A DNA stretch of 64,000 nt from Sphingobacterium tenebrionis (GCF_037126265.1 NZ_JAYLLN010000011.1:13557-77556), one strand, 5' to 3'; counted from the stretch's first letter, positions 26,958 through 35,583 are shown. Made by a program: numbers and translations. The notes: generated by a model from the letters alone, not told the origin.

Positions 26958-27009
26958 TATCAACCCAAAAACAAACTAACAACAATCTAAAAATCAACCA
27001 CATACCCAA

Positions 27010-27025
27010 CTGGCAAGGCAATTGT
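27010..27025 (+). promoter_or_regulatory. Sigma-54-like promoter (P3) before permease six
   Basis: CTGGCA at 27010-27015 resembles a -24 box. Ten bases after its GG, TTGT stands where TTGC is expected. The match is partial, but the palindrome at 26939-26957 has the right distance. The transcript would cover permeases six and seven. Confidence 0.45.
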
Positions 27026-27030
27026 CTTAA

Positions 27031-27072
27031 TACTAAATACTAAATACTAATTACTATATACTAAATACTACA
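27031..27072. repeat. Six tandem 7-base repeats (TACTAAA type)
   Basis: The units read TACTAAA, TACTAAA, TACTAAT, TACTATA, TACTAAA and TACTACA, ending 3 bases before the ATG of permease six. They occupy the untranslated leader downstream of the P3 box. No other junction in the array has them. Confidence 0.85.
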
Positions 27073-27075
27073 ACA

Positions 27076-29478
27076 ATGTTGAACATAAAAACTGCTTGGA
27101 GGAGTATCCTAAAAACCAAATCACTAAGCTTAATCCACATCTTGGGTTTAGCGATTGCTTTGGGATCGGCCATTATCCTTTTCCTAACGGCCAGGTTTGA
27201 GCTTTCCTACGATTCCTTCTACAAGGATGTTGATCGCATCGGATTATTATATAGTAAGAGCCAACCCGAACGCGGGGTGGAATACAACACCTCCATGCCG
27301 GCTCCATTAGGTCCATTGCTCAAAAAAGAACTTCCGAATGTCGAAGCAGTGACCCGAATTGCCAATGGCAATGTGGTCATCCGAAATGGTAGCAAGGAAA
27401 TTGAATCCTCCAATAAGTTTGTGGATGAAGAGTTTCTTTCCATCCTCAGTTTCCCCATCATCAAAGGAGACCAAAAGGCTTTGAGCGATCTTGGCAATAT
27501 CGTCATTGATGAATCCATGGCTGAAAGACTATTTGGAAGCCTGGATGCCACAGGAAAACAGGTAGAAGTATACATCCAAGGCACTTGGATTCCAAAAACA
27601 ATATCAGCCATCGTTGAAACTCCCCCGAATAATTCCAGTTTAAAATTTACTAGTTTGGTTCGCTTTGAGCAGAAACCCAATTACCAGGACGATAAGGATC
27701 GATGGGATAATGTCAATCACGAAGTGATAGTTAAGCTAAAGGATGGAAAAATCAATGAACAGAAATTCGCAAAGGAAATCAGATCATTGACCCAGCAATA
27801 TTACAAGAGCAATATTGAAAACCTGAAAAGGGATGGTGCAACAGCCGACAAAGATGGGCAATACTTTTCTTTGCAGATCATACCGGTTGCGGATTTTCAT
27901 CTGAGCAATTTAGGGATTGCCAATGGGCCATCAGCCTCCTTCCCTTGGATACTGTTAACCATTGCCGGCTTGATCGTTTTCATTGCCTGTTCGAATTTCA
28001 TCAATTTATCCCTTGCCAATTCCTTATTGCGAAGCAAGGAAATCGGTACCCGAAAAACATTGGGAGGAACTATTAAACACTTGGTGGTTCAGTTATGGAC
28101 CGAGGCCTTTCTATTGTGCATTATTGCTCTAGTGTTCGGCGGCCTGCTTGCTTGGGCGCTATTGCCAGAATATAATGCCAGCATGAATTACCGTTTGACT
28201 ATCCTGGATATATTTTCACCCACTAACCTCTTGATATTTCTTGGTATTTTCTTAGTTATTACCTTGATTGCTGGTGGTTACCCGGCATGGAAAATAGCCA
28301 ACTCCAATATCATCCATTCCTTAAAAGGCGGGTCTTCGGTAAAATCTTCTAGAATCAGGAACACCTTAACCGTTTTGCAATTTGTAATAGCTATTTTATT
28401 GATCGTTTCGACCATCGTCATCAGTTCACAATTGAACTACATCAGTAATCGGCCATTGGGTTATAATAAATCCGAAGTGATCAGTATCCCTATTGGAAGT
28501 GGAATTGACCATGAAGATGCCTTGAACAGAATGCGGGTAGCCTTAGAAAAAGAATCATGGGTGAAAGCTGTCAGTGGATCGGATGTGAATATGGGTTTGG
28601 GAAATGATGGTACTTCCAGAAGAAGTGTGTTTGGTTTCAACCAAGACAACCGGGAGATCACGACCAATTATATGCGAATAGATTACGATTACCTAAAAAC
28701 ACTGGATATCAAGTTATTGGCCGGAAGAGATTTTGACAGAAGTTTTGCCACGGATACCAATTCAGTCATCCTCAATAAAAAAATGGCAGAACAGATGGGT
28801 GGAATCGATAAAGTTTTAGGAACACAGATTAATTTGAATGGAAAATCCTTGGTGATCGGTGTAATCCATGATTTTAATTTTCAGGATCTACGCAAAAAAG
28901 TAGAATCTCTAACTTTATCTATCAATCCAAGTGTATTTGCCGTAGACTATATTTTTGTACGGGTTGAAACCCAGGATTTATCGGAAACACTGGCCAACGT
29001 AGAAAAAATTTGGAAAACAGTGAACCCTAAAGCAACAGTTGCTATTTCCTATCTGGATGAAAACACCCAGAATATGTATAAGGATGATCGTCGCTTCTCC
29101 GGCATTGTGATGGTAGGAACTGGTATCGCAATTGTTATCTCCTGCATGGGCTTATTTGCCTTGGCATTATTGACCATCAATCGACGAGTAAAAGAGATAG
29201 GTATCCGGAAAGTATTGGGTTCCTCGATCGCCAGTTTGATCCTATTATTATCCAAAGATTTTATTAAGCTGGTTGGGATAGCCTTTCTGATTGCAGCACC
29301 GATAGCTTTATGGATGATGAACAAATACTTGGAAATGTATGCCTTCCGAATCGGCATCCAATGGTGGATGTTTGCATTGGCCGCTTTAATAACCGTTTTT
29401 ATAGCTTGGAGTACGATTGCTTGGCAAACTTTACGTGCCGCAAGAGCAAATCCTGTAGATAGTTTGCGTGATGAATAG
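27076..29478 (+). CDS. FtsX/MacB-type ABC permease 6 of 7
   Basis: The 800-residue paralogue begins MLNIKTAWRSILKTKS, with a helix at about residues 16-38. Coupling loops are RSKEIGTRKTLGGT and RVKEIGIRKVLGSS. It ends ANPVDSLRDE. Its last eight bases overlap the start of permease seven, the only overlapping pair in the array, so the two are likely translationally coupled and may form a heteromeric unit. It has its own upstream palindrome and sigma-54-like box. Confidence 0.92.
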   Translation: MLNIKTAWRSILKTKSLSLIHILGLAIALGSAIILFLTARFELSYDSFYKDVDRIGLLYSKSQPERGVEYNTSMPAPLGPLLKKELPNVEAVTRIANGNVVIRNGSKEIESSNKFVDEEFLSILSFPIIKGDQKALSDLGNIVIDESMAERLFGSLDATGKQVEVYIQGTWIPKTISAIVETPPNNSSLKFTSLVRFEQKPNYQDDKDRWDNVNHEVIVKLKDGKINEQKFAKEIRSLTQQYYKSNIENLKRDGATADKDGQYFSLQIIPVADFHLSNLGIANGPSASFPWILLTIAGLIVFIACSNFINLSLANSLLRSKEIGTRKTLGGTIKHLVVQLWTEAFLLCIIALVFGGLLAWALLPEYNASMNYRLTILDIFSPTNLLIFLGIFLVITLIAGGYPAWKIANSNIIHSLKGGSSVKSSRIRNTLTVLQFVIAILLIVSTIVISSQLNYISNRPLGYNKSEVISIPIGSGIDHEDALNRMRVALEKESWVKAVSGSDVNMGLGNDGTSRRSVFGFNQDNREITTNYMRIDYDYLKTLDIKLLAGRDFDRSFATDTNSVILNKKMAEQMGGIDKVLGTQINLNGKSLVIGVIHDFNFQDLRKKVESLTLSINPSVFAVDYIFVRVETQDLSETLANVEKIWKTVNPKATVAISYLDENTQNMYKDDRRFSGIVMVGTGIAIVISCMGLFALALLTINRRVKEIGIRKVLGSSIASLILLLSKDFIKLVGIAFLIAAPIALWMMNKYLEMYAFRIGIQWWMFALAALITVFIAWSTIAWQTLRAARANPVDSLRDE

Positions 29479-31867
29479 ATTGATATTTCGTAATATTTTA
29501 AAGAACGGGACTTTTACTTGGATCAATATCCTAGGTCTGTCCCTTGGTTTCTTGATCTGTTTGCTGATTTCCAGTGTTTATTTTGAGGAACAATCCTATG
29601 ATAAATCTTGGACAAATTCCTCCCAATTATACCGTATTGTCACGATCGATTCTACCGCAGGTGTAGAAAATGAAAATGGTACCGCTTATGTCAATCTCGG
29701 TACCGAGCTGGAAAAATCTTTTCCGGAGATTGAGGCTGCCTCACACATGCGCCAAGGGCAGATCTACCTCAATTTACAGGGCGAGGCAGAACCTGCAATA
29801 AAAATTGAAGGTTTGGAAGCGGAGAACAATGTATTTGATCTACTGGATGTGCATATTCTTGAAGGAAGTGCCAAAAACCTAGTTGCAGGTAAGAAAAATC
29901 TGTTGATCAGTAAATCTTTTAAGGAACGCTATTTTAAAGGGGAAAATGTCATAGGAAAAACCATTTTATCTGCTGATTCCTATTCTGACAAAAAATCGGA
30001 ATATGTGATCCTTGGCGTTATGGATAATATGCCTTATAATTCGGTTTTCCGAACCGAATTTATCTACCTGACTGGTAAACCTAAAATCCCATTAAATCGG
30101 GAAGGATGGGGCTTTTTTAGCCAACAGATTTTGAAATTAAAAGTGGGTACCGATGCAGATGCTTTGGCGAAAAAAGCAAGCCAGTGGTATGCTAATTTCC
30201 TTGGTCCAGAGATGGCTTCCAAAACATCGTTCAGACTTCAGCCAATAACCGCGATGTATATGGAACCTATCGATGGAACGAACATCAGTGGGAATAAAAA
30301 AGCAAGCCAAATATTGATGGCTGTTGCAGCGCTGGTACTTTTGATTTCCTGCATCAATTATATCAATATTTTTGCTGCAAAAACCTTAAAAAGGGTCAAA
30401 CAGATCAACCTACATAAAATATTGGGGGCAAAGCGAAGCAGCTTGATAGTAAATCTATTAAAGGAAACTATTATGCTATTTTTCATCGCTGCATGTATTT
30501 CGCTGTTGTTCTATTTTCTTTCCCTCCCGGTATTGGAAAAATTCTTAGGGTATGAATTAGCTTATGTTAGAGCGCAATTAATTCCTATGCTTGCCCTGTA
30601 CTTTCCCACTATTTTGTTGCTGAGTGTGCTTGTCGGCATATATCCCGCGTTTATCATCTCTAGGGTGAATACCGCAGAGGCCTTACGAAATAAAATCAGT
30701 AAATCGCAGGTGATTGATGTATGGGTCAAGAAATCATTGATCATTACTCAATTTTCCATTTCATTGATCGTAATCATTGGCTTGATTACGATCAAATCTC
30801 AACTGAAATTGGTTCAGGAAAAATCTTTGGGAATCAATGTCGACCATGTCATGGGTATAGGTCATTTTGGCGTTGGAGAGAAAAGTGCTGCTGTAAAGAA
30901 CGAATTGGCAAATTTACCTGGCATAGAAACGGTTAGTGTATCAGGCTGGACACCAAGTAACGGGTCAGGAAATTTTTCAAAATTCATCCCAGACCCCGAC
31001 AATGCGGAGCATAAAATTCAGGTAAACTATATTAATGGCGATGTGGATCTGGGTAAGCTTTTGAATATGGAGCTTTTGAAAGGTAGGTTTTTAAATGAGT
31101 CGGACTATGTGGAAATAGCAGACCCAGATGCTGTGGAAGGGGAAGAAACTGATGGAATTAAGAAGGTATTGCTGACAGAAAGTACTGCCATGAAATTGAA
31201 TATTAGCGAATTGGGGCAGATACATCGTGATTTGAAGGTTATACCTGTTGGGATAGTAAAAGATTTTCATAGTGAGTCTTTCCATAAGAAAATAGGATTT
31301 ACGGTAATTAGTGCACATCAATTAACTTCCTATGCAGGGATATTACTCAAGGTAAAACCTGGGCAGGAAAGGTTGGCCATGCAAGGGGTACAGAAAGTGA
31401 TGGATCAGTTCTATCCTGGAAGGTATTTAAACTATAATTGGGTGGATGAGCTGTATGAAAAAACGTATGTGAAGGAAAGTAAACAGGCCCAGTTGTTTTT
31501 GTTGTTTGCAGGAATGGCGCTTTTTATTTCTGCTTTGGGTGTTTCTGGCTTAATATTGCAAAGCGTAGAACAACGGACAAAAGAGATTGGGATAAGGAAG
31601 GTGCTTGGGGCTTCGATTATGAGTATTTCCAACTTGTTTAATAGGGATTATGTGCTGATTATATTTTTGGCGGTTTTGATTGCAAGTCCGATAGCATGGT
31701 ATTTTTCGAATAAATGGCTGGAGGATTTTGCCTATAGGATAGAGATTTCGTGGTGGTTTTTCGGCTTGGCGGCATTGTTGGTTTTTGTGGTTACTTTAGT
31801 TACGGTGAATTTACAGACGATAAAGGCTGGGTTGCAAAACCCCGTGAAGACTTTGAGGGATTTATAG
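29471..31867 (+). CDS. FtsX/MacB-type ABC permease 7 of 7, divergent
   Basis: The 798-residue paralogue starts inside the end of permease six; ATG 29471 is preceded by an in-frame GTG at 29468. Its first coupling loop is degenerate (RVKQINLHKILGAKR instead of SKEIGIRKTLG), while the second is intact (RTKEIGIRKVLGAS). It ends QNPVKTLRDL, not the ANPVDSLRDE of most neighbours. These differences suggest that only one half may contact an ATPase, or that it pairs with permease six. A free ATPase gene follows after a REP cluster. Confidence 0.9.
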   Translation: MNRLIFRNILKNGTFTWINILGLSLGFLICLLISSVYFEEQSYDKSWTNSSQLYRIVTIDSTAGVENENGTAYVNLGTELEKSFPEIEAASHMRQGQIYLNLQGEAEPAIKIEGLEAENNVFDLLDVHILEGSAKNLVAGKKNLLISKSFKERYFKGENVIGKTILSADSYSDKKSEYVILGVMDNMPYNSVFRTEFIYLTGKPKIPLNREGWGFFSQQILKLKVGTDADALAKKASQWYANFLGPEMASKTSFRLQPITAMYMEPIDGTNISGNKKASQILMAVAALVLLISCINYINIFAAKTLKRVKQINLHKILGAKRSSLIVNLLKETIMLFFIAACISLLFYFLSLPVLEKFLGYELAYVRAQLIPMLALYFPTILLLSVLVGIYPAFIISRVNTAEALRNKISKSQVIDVWVKKSLIITQFSISLIVIIGLITIKSQLKLVQEKSLGINVDHVMGIGHFGVGEKSAAVKNELANLPGIETVSVSGWTPSNGSGNFSKFIPDPDNAEHKIQVNYINGDVDLGKLLNMELLKGRFLNESDYVEIADPDAVEGEETDGIKKVLLTESTAMKLNISELGQIHRDLKVIPVGIVKDFHSESFHKKIGFTVISAHQLTSYAGILLKVKPGQERLAMQGVQKVMDQFYPGRYLNYNWVDELYEKTYVKESKQAQLFLLFAGMALFISALGVSGLILQSVEQRTKEIGIRKVLGASIMSISNLFNRDYVLIIFLAVLIASPIAWYFSNKWLEDFAYRIEISWWFFGLAALLVFVVTLVTVNLQTIKAGLQNPVKTLRDL

Positions 31868-31933
31868 GTGGTATTGGAAGGGTGTGGCGTTGTGTAGGGT
31901 GTATTGGAAGGGTTTGAGAGGTTGAGTGGGGTT

Positions 31934-32087
31934 CGTCATTGCGAGGAGGCACGACGAAGCAATCTTTCGTTTTTGTCATGCTGAGCGAAGTCGAAGTATC
32001 TGAACGTTTACCACCAACCGTACAGATCCTTCGACGATGCTCAGGATGACAGGGTTAGTTAGATTGCTTCGTACCTCGCAATGACGC
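31934..32087. repeat. REP-like nested palindromic cluster 7
   Basis: A left arm GTCATTGCGAGGAGGCACGA, a type-B palindrome (TCATGCTGAGCGAAGTCGAA, then GATGCTCAGGATGACA) and a shortened right arm ending CCTCGCAATGACG fill most of the 292-base gap before the second ATPase gene. Confidence 0.9.
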
Positions 32088-32159
32088 GAAAGTACCAATG
32101 ATGCAAGAGGAACAAAAACCACAATACAAAAAATTAACATTAAAATTTTAAATTTAAAC

Positions 32160-32819
32160 ATGATAAGATTAGAACATATTTTCAAATGGTACAGTGTAGC
32201 AGGCACCAAATCCTTCATCCTAAAGGACATCAACCTCACCATCCAAGAAGGTGATTTCATTTCCATCATGGGGCCATCAGGTTCTGGAAAATCCACCTTA
32301 CTCAATGTCATCGGGATGTTGGATGGACCTAATGAAGGAAAATACTTCTTCATGGATGAAGATGTTTTAACCATGAAACCGAAGAAACGGACCCAACTGT
32401 TCCAGTCCCATATGGGTTATGTTTTCCAATCCTATCACCTGATCGATGAACTAACAGTCTATGAAAACATCGAAACCCCATTGATCTATAAAAACATCTC
32501 CTCTTCTGAACGAAAAAGTATCGTCAGCGATCTGTTGGATCGATTCAATATCGTAGGTAAAAAAGACCTATTCCCCGCCCAATTATCTGGGGGCCAACAA
32601 CAGATCGTTGGTATAGCCCGGGCATTAGCAGGATCCCCCAATTTATTGCTGGCCGATGAACCGACCGGAAACCTCAATTCAAAACAAGGAGAAGAGATCA
32701 TGGAATTATTTAAACAATTAAATGATGATGGTGTCACCATCATTCAGGTTACCCACTCCGAAAAGAATGCCGAATATGGCAAAAGAATTATCCATATGTT
32801 GGATGGGCAGCTGAAATAA
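32160..32819 (+). CDS. MacB/LolD-type ABC transporter ATPase (second)
   Basis: The 219-residue free-standing ATPase has Walker A GPSGSGKST at 38-46, Q-loop YVFQSYH, signature LSGGQ at 142-146 and Walker B LLLADEPT. The arginine that normally follows the signature (LSGGQQQR) is Ile149 here, a position otherwise highly conserved. It closes the permease array in the same direction and may serve permeases six and seven, while the ATPase at 12671 serves the earlier ones; that division is inference. Confidence 0.93.
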   Translation: MIRLEHIFKWYSVAGTKSFILKDINLTIQEGDFISIMGPSGSGKSTLLNVIGMLDGPNEGKYFFMDEDVLTMKPKKRTQLFQSHMGYVFQSYHLIDELTVYENIETPLIYKNISSSERKSIVSDLLDRFNIVGKKDLFPAQLSGGQQQIVGIARALAGSPNLLLADEPTGNLNSKQGEEIMELFKQLNDDGVTIIQVTHSEKNAEYGKRIIHMLDGQLK

Positions 32820-32855
32820 TTTTTGAGTTGTGCCTTTATTTTTGTAATTTTCAAT

Positions 32856-33710
32856 GTGAACGAAAAAGAAATAAAGGCACTAATTTATCTCTTGGACGAT
32901 CCGGACACGGATATTTTCCGAGAAATCGAACACAAACTTATCACCTGTGGTCCCGAAGTTATTCCGCTCTTGGAAAGCTCTTGGGAGTCCTCATTTGATC
33001 CCCTCTCTCAGAGCAGAATCGAAAACATTGTTCATAAGATTCAATTTGATCAGGTCAAGAACGACCTACAGCTCTGGAAATTAAATAATGCAGAAGATCT
33101 TCTTGAAGGATTGTTGATCATCAATAGATATCAATATCCGAACCTGAATGATGAACAGGTGTATGTGCAATTGGCCGAGTTACGCCGGAATGCCTGGTAT
33201 CATCTGATGTACGATATGAGCCCGGTAGAAAAGGTGAAATTATTGAACAATATCATTTTTAGGGAATTTGGCCTATCAGGAAATACCACAAATTACCACG
33301 ATCCTCAGAATTCCTTTATCCATAAAGTCTTGGAGAGCAAAAAGGGGAATCCGATCAGCCTTGCCTGTATCTATGCTTTGGTAGCACAAAAATTGGATAT
33401 CCCTATTTTTGGGGTAAACCTTCCGAAGCACTTTGTTCTGGCCTATGCAGATGGAGATAATCAGGATAAGGTACTCTTCTATATCAATGTATTCAACCGC
33501 GGTCAGATTATGCGGGAGGAGGATATATTTGCTTTCCTAAGGCAGCTGAATCTCCCCTTATCGGATGAATACACCTTGCCCTGTGATAACCTAGCGATTA
33601 TCCGCAGAGTGCTTCGCAACCTGATTGCTGCGTATGACCATGTGGACAATGCCGAGAAAAAACTAGAAGTGGAATTGATGCTGCAATTAATTTCGAGCGT
33701 CGAGGGATAA
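32856..33710 (+). CDS. SirB1/transglutaminase-like family protein
   Basis: The 284-residue product is related to SirB1, whose C-terminal tetratricopeptide and transglutaminase-like core have no settled function. The core appears as YHDPQNSFIHKVLESKKGNPISLACIYA with GVNLPKHFVLAY, the conserved Cys/His region of the family. I chose the GTG at 32856 (VNEKEIKALIYLL) over a TTG at 32823, because TATTTTTG (32837-32844) may be the promoter -7 box. The N-terminal part up to about residue 60 resembles a short HEAT-like stretch. It overlaps the convergent lipoprotein gene by 24 bases at its end. Confidence 0.75.
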   Translation: MNEKEIKALIYLLDDPDTDIFREIEHKLITCGPEVIPLLESSWESSFDPLSQSRIENIVHKIQFDQVKNDLQLWKLNNAEDLLEGLLIINRYQYPNLNDEQVYVQLAELRRNAWYHLMYDMSPVEKVKLLNNIIFREFGLSGNTTNYHDPQNSFIHKVLESKKGNPISLACIYALVAQKLDIPIFGVNLPKHFVLAYADGDNQDKVLFYINVFNRGQIMREEDIFAFLRQLNLPLSDEYTLPCDNLAIIRRVLRNLIAAYDHVDNAEKKLEVELMLQLISSVEG

Positions 33711-34754
33711 ACTCACTGGATTCAATCCTGCTCTAGAAAATTGGGATTCAGGTGCTACATCCCCATCCGCTGATTTCAGAAATCGATACACTAAAGAAGA
33801 TCCCGGATCTGCCACATAAAAATATTTACTATCCTTTCTAAAGTCCAGGTCCACATCCGATGGTCTAATTAATTTTGTATTTGCTCCAGTGATGATTCTG
33901 GAAGGAGTAATCGTCTCTGAACCCTCCAGCAAGGAAGTAAAATTATCAAATATCAAGATCCTACCTGCCCCAGCTACCGAATTGTTATCCGGATAATCGG
34001 CTACTGCCATCATGTTGTTGACCGTATCGATCGAAATCCCCTGGATATTGGAAGTACCTACAATTTTCAAGCTTTTGGAAGGGCTTAAGTTCGGGATCAA
34101 TGGTTCTCTACGTGGAACAAGATTATCAAAAATATCCAATCCACCATCCTTTCCTGTACGGCTAAGGATTAATTTTGAATTCACAATGGTGGCATCCCAG
34201 GCATTCAACTGATCAGCCAGTTCGATGGTCTGTGCAGGAATCACGACCTGGTTTATCCCACGTGGTCTATCAAAAACATACACATAGGAACTTCCTTCAT
34301 TCACCTGAACAGTATATAATCGATCCAAATGAGGATGGAAAACCAACCCTCTTGGCTTCATCAGCAATTTGCTCATTATTTTACGATTATTTGCTGGTGC
34401 ACCGGTCTCTCCAATGGTCGCGGTATGGATAATGGTATCCACAGCAGAAATATTCAAGGACGCATGGAATACCGTTCTCGCGGCCGGGTGGAAATAAATG
34501 GTAGACCCACCTGATGATGGGGTAAGGTAAAAGGATGTTGTCCTTGCATCTCCGAAATTGGTAGAATCGGCATTGGAAACAATCGCCATGTTATTGATCG
34601 GTGTCCCTTGTACATTCGGGTTCCAATTGGAATAGGAAATATACAACCTAGAAATGGACGTACTTTTAGCGGGTTCATCATCATCCATTTCACAGGAAGT
34701 AATCAATCCAAAACCTAACAAAATAAATAAAGCGTAAAGTAATCTTTGTTTCAT
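33687..34754 (-). CDS. Beta-propeller-like lipoprotein, probably surface exposed
   Basis: The 355-residue product has a lipoprotein signal with lipobox LITSC, the lipidated residue being Cys21. The mature start CEMDDDEP is rich in acidic residues, which in Bacteroidota is a signal for export to the cell surface. The body is made of repeated beta-strand units with phrases such as PRGLVFHPHLDRLYTV, NIQGISIDTVNNMMAVADYP and PSDVDLDFRKDSKYFYVADP, which look like blades of a beta-propeller (NHL/lactonase-type). No catalytic residues can be assigned. TACATTTG with TTG 18 bases upstream forms a promoter 19 bases before the start. Confidence 0.65.
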   Translation of the reverse strand: MKQRLLYALFILLGFGLITSCEMDDDEPAKSTSISRLYISYSNWNPNVQGTPINNMAIVSNADSTNFGDARTTSFYLTPSSGGSTIYFHPAARTVFHASLNISAVDTIIHTATIGETGAPANNRKIMSKLLMKPRGLVFHPHLDRLYTVQVNEGSSYVYVFDRPRGINQVVIPAQTIELADQLNAWDATIVNSKLILSRTGKDGGLDIFDNLVPRREPLIPNLSPSKSLKIVGTSNIQGISIDTVNNMMAVADYPDNNSVAGAGRILIFDNFTSLLEGSETITPSRIITGANTKLIRPSDVDLDFRKDSKYFYVADPGSSLVYRFLKSADGDVAPESQFSRAGLNPVSLSLDARN

Positions 34755-34772
34755 CGGGAACCTATTATATTA

Positions 34773-34801
34773 CAAATGTATAAAAATATCCCTTTCAGCA
34801 A
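34773..34801 (-). promoter_or_regulatory. Promoter of the propeller-like lipoprotein gene
   Basis: On the minus strand TTG (34801-34799), 18 bases of spacer and TACATTTG (34780-34773) match the Bacteroidota consensus. The start codon at 34754 lies 18 bases downstream. Confidence 0.6.
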
Positions 34802-34865
34802 TCCTTGGCGCATGTGAAGAAGTGTTAATTTGATTAAATACTTGGTTTTTTGTACTATTGCAGAA

Positions 34866-34873
34866 TAGTTTTG
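34866..34873 (+). promoter_or_regulatory. Leaderless-type promoter of queH
   Basis: TAGTTTTG matches TAnnTTTG and ends 4 bases before the ATG at 34878, so transcription would begin about at the start codon. Confidence 0.5.
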
Positions 34874-34877
34874 TCAC

Positions 34878-35528
34878 ATGGAGAAGAAAGAATTTGTAAG
34901 GGAGAAGCTAACGCTTCCGAATGAAGGCAAGAAATTATTGCTTCACTCCTGCTGTGCACCATGTTCTGGCGAGGTAATGGAAGCATTGATTGATTCGAAA
35001 ATAGACTTCACTATCTATTTCTATAATCCGAACATCCACCCAAGAAAAGAATATGACCTTCGGAAAGAGGAGAACATCCGCTTTGCAGAAAAACACAACA
35101 TTCCATTCATAGATGCAGATTATGATGTGGACCATTGGTTTGAACTCGCCAAAGGGATGGAAAATGAACCTGAAAAAGGCATTCGTTGCACCATGTGCTT
35201 TGACATGCGTTTTGAGAAAACGGCAGAATATGCGGCAGCCCATGGCTTTGACGTCATCTCTTCTTCCTTGGGTATCTCCCGTTGGAAAAACATGGACCAG
35301 ATCAATGATTGCGGTGTTAGAGCGGCTTCCAGGTATCCGGATATGGATTACTGGACTTTCAACTGGCGTAAGAAAGGCGGCTCAGAAAGAATGCTGGAAA
35401 TCAGCAAAAGAGAGCGTTTCTATATGCAGGAATATTGCGGTTGTGCTTATTCTTTGCGGGACACTAACAAATGGCGTATGGCCAACGATCGTCCAAAAAT
35501 TGAACTTGGTAAAAATTATTACGAATAG
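34878..35528 (+). CDS. queH: Epoxyqueuosine reductase QueH
   Basis: QueH catalyses the last step of queuosine formation in tRNA, reducing epoxyqueuosine to queuosine; it is the non-cobalamin alternative to QueG. The 216-residue protein shows LLLHSCCAPCSG with Cys25, Cys26 and Cys29, GIRCTMCFDMRFEKTAEYA with two further cysteines, SSSLGISRWKNMDQIN and a late YCGCAYSLRD. The many Cys residues fit the iron-sulfur and metal sites reported for the family. It stands alone, without other queuosine genes nearby. The start is supported by the promoter element just upstream. Confidence 0.9.
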   Translation: MEKKEFVREKLTLPNEGKKLLLHSCCAPCSGEVMEALIDSKIDFTIYFYNPNIHPRKEYDLRKEENIRFAEKHNIPFIDADYDVDHWFELAKGMENEPEKGIRCTMCFDMRFEKTAEYAAAHGFDVISSSLGISRWKNMDQINDCGVRAASRYPDMDYWTFNWRKKGGSERMLEISKRERFYMQEYCGCAYSLRDTNKWRMANDRPKIELGKNYYE

Positions 35529-35575
35529 CCTGTAGGATTTTTTAAAATAAATTTCATTTATGTTTAATTAATCGT

Positions 35576-35583
35576 TACTTTTG
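35576..35583 (+). promoter_or_regulatory. Promoter -7 element for the DUF177-rpmF-plsX-fabH operon
   Basis: TACTTTTG fits TAnnTTTG and lies 19 bases before the GTG start of the DUF177 gene. No good -33 TTG is seen at 19 bases. Confidence 0.45.

Noticed and set aside
13538..31867. The permeases as fused MacB proteins with their own ATPase domains
   Set aside because: None of the seven contains Walker A, signature or Walker B motifs; the ATPases are separate genes at 12671 and 32160.
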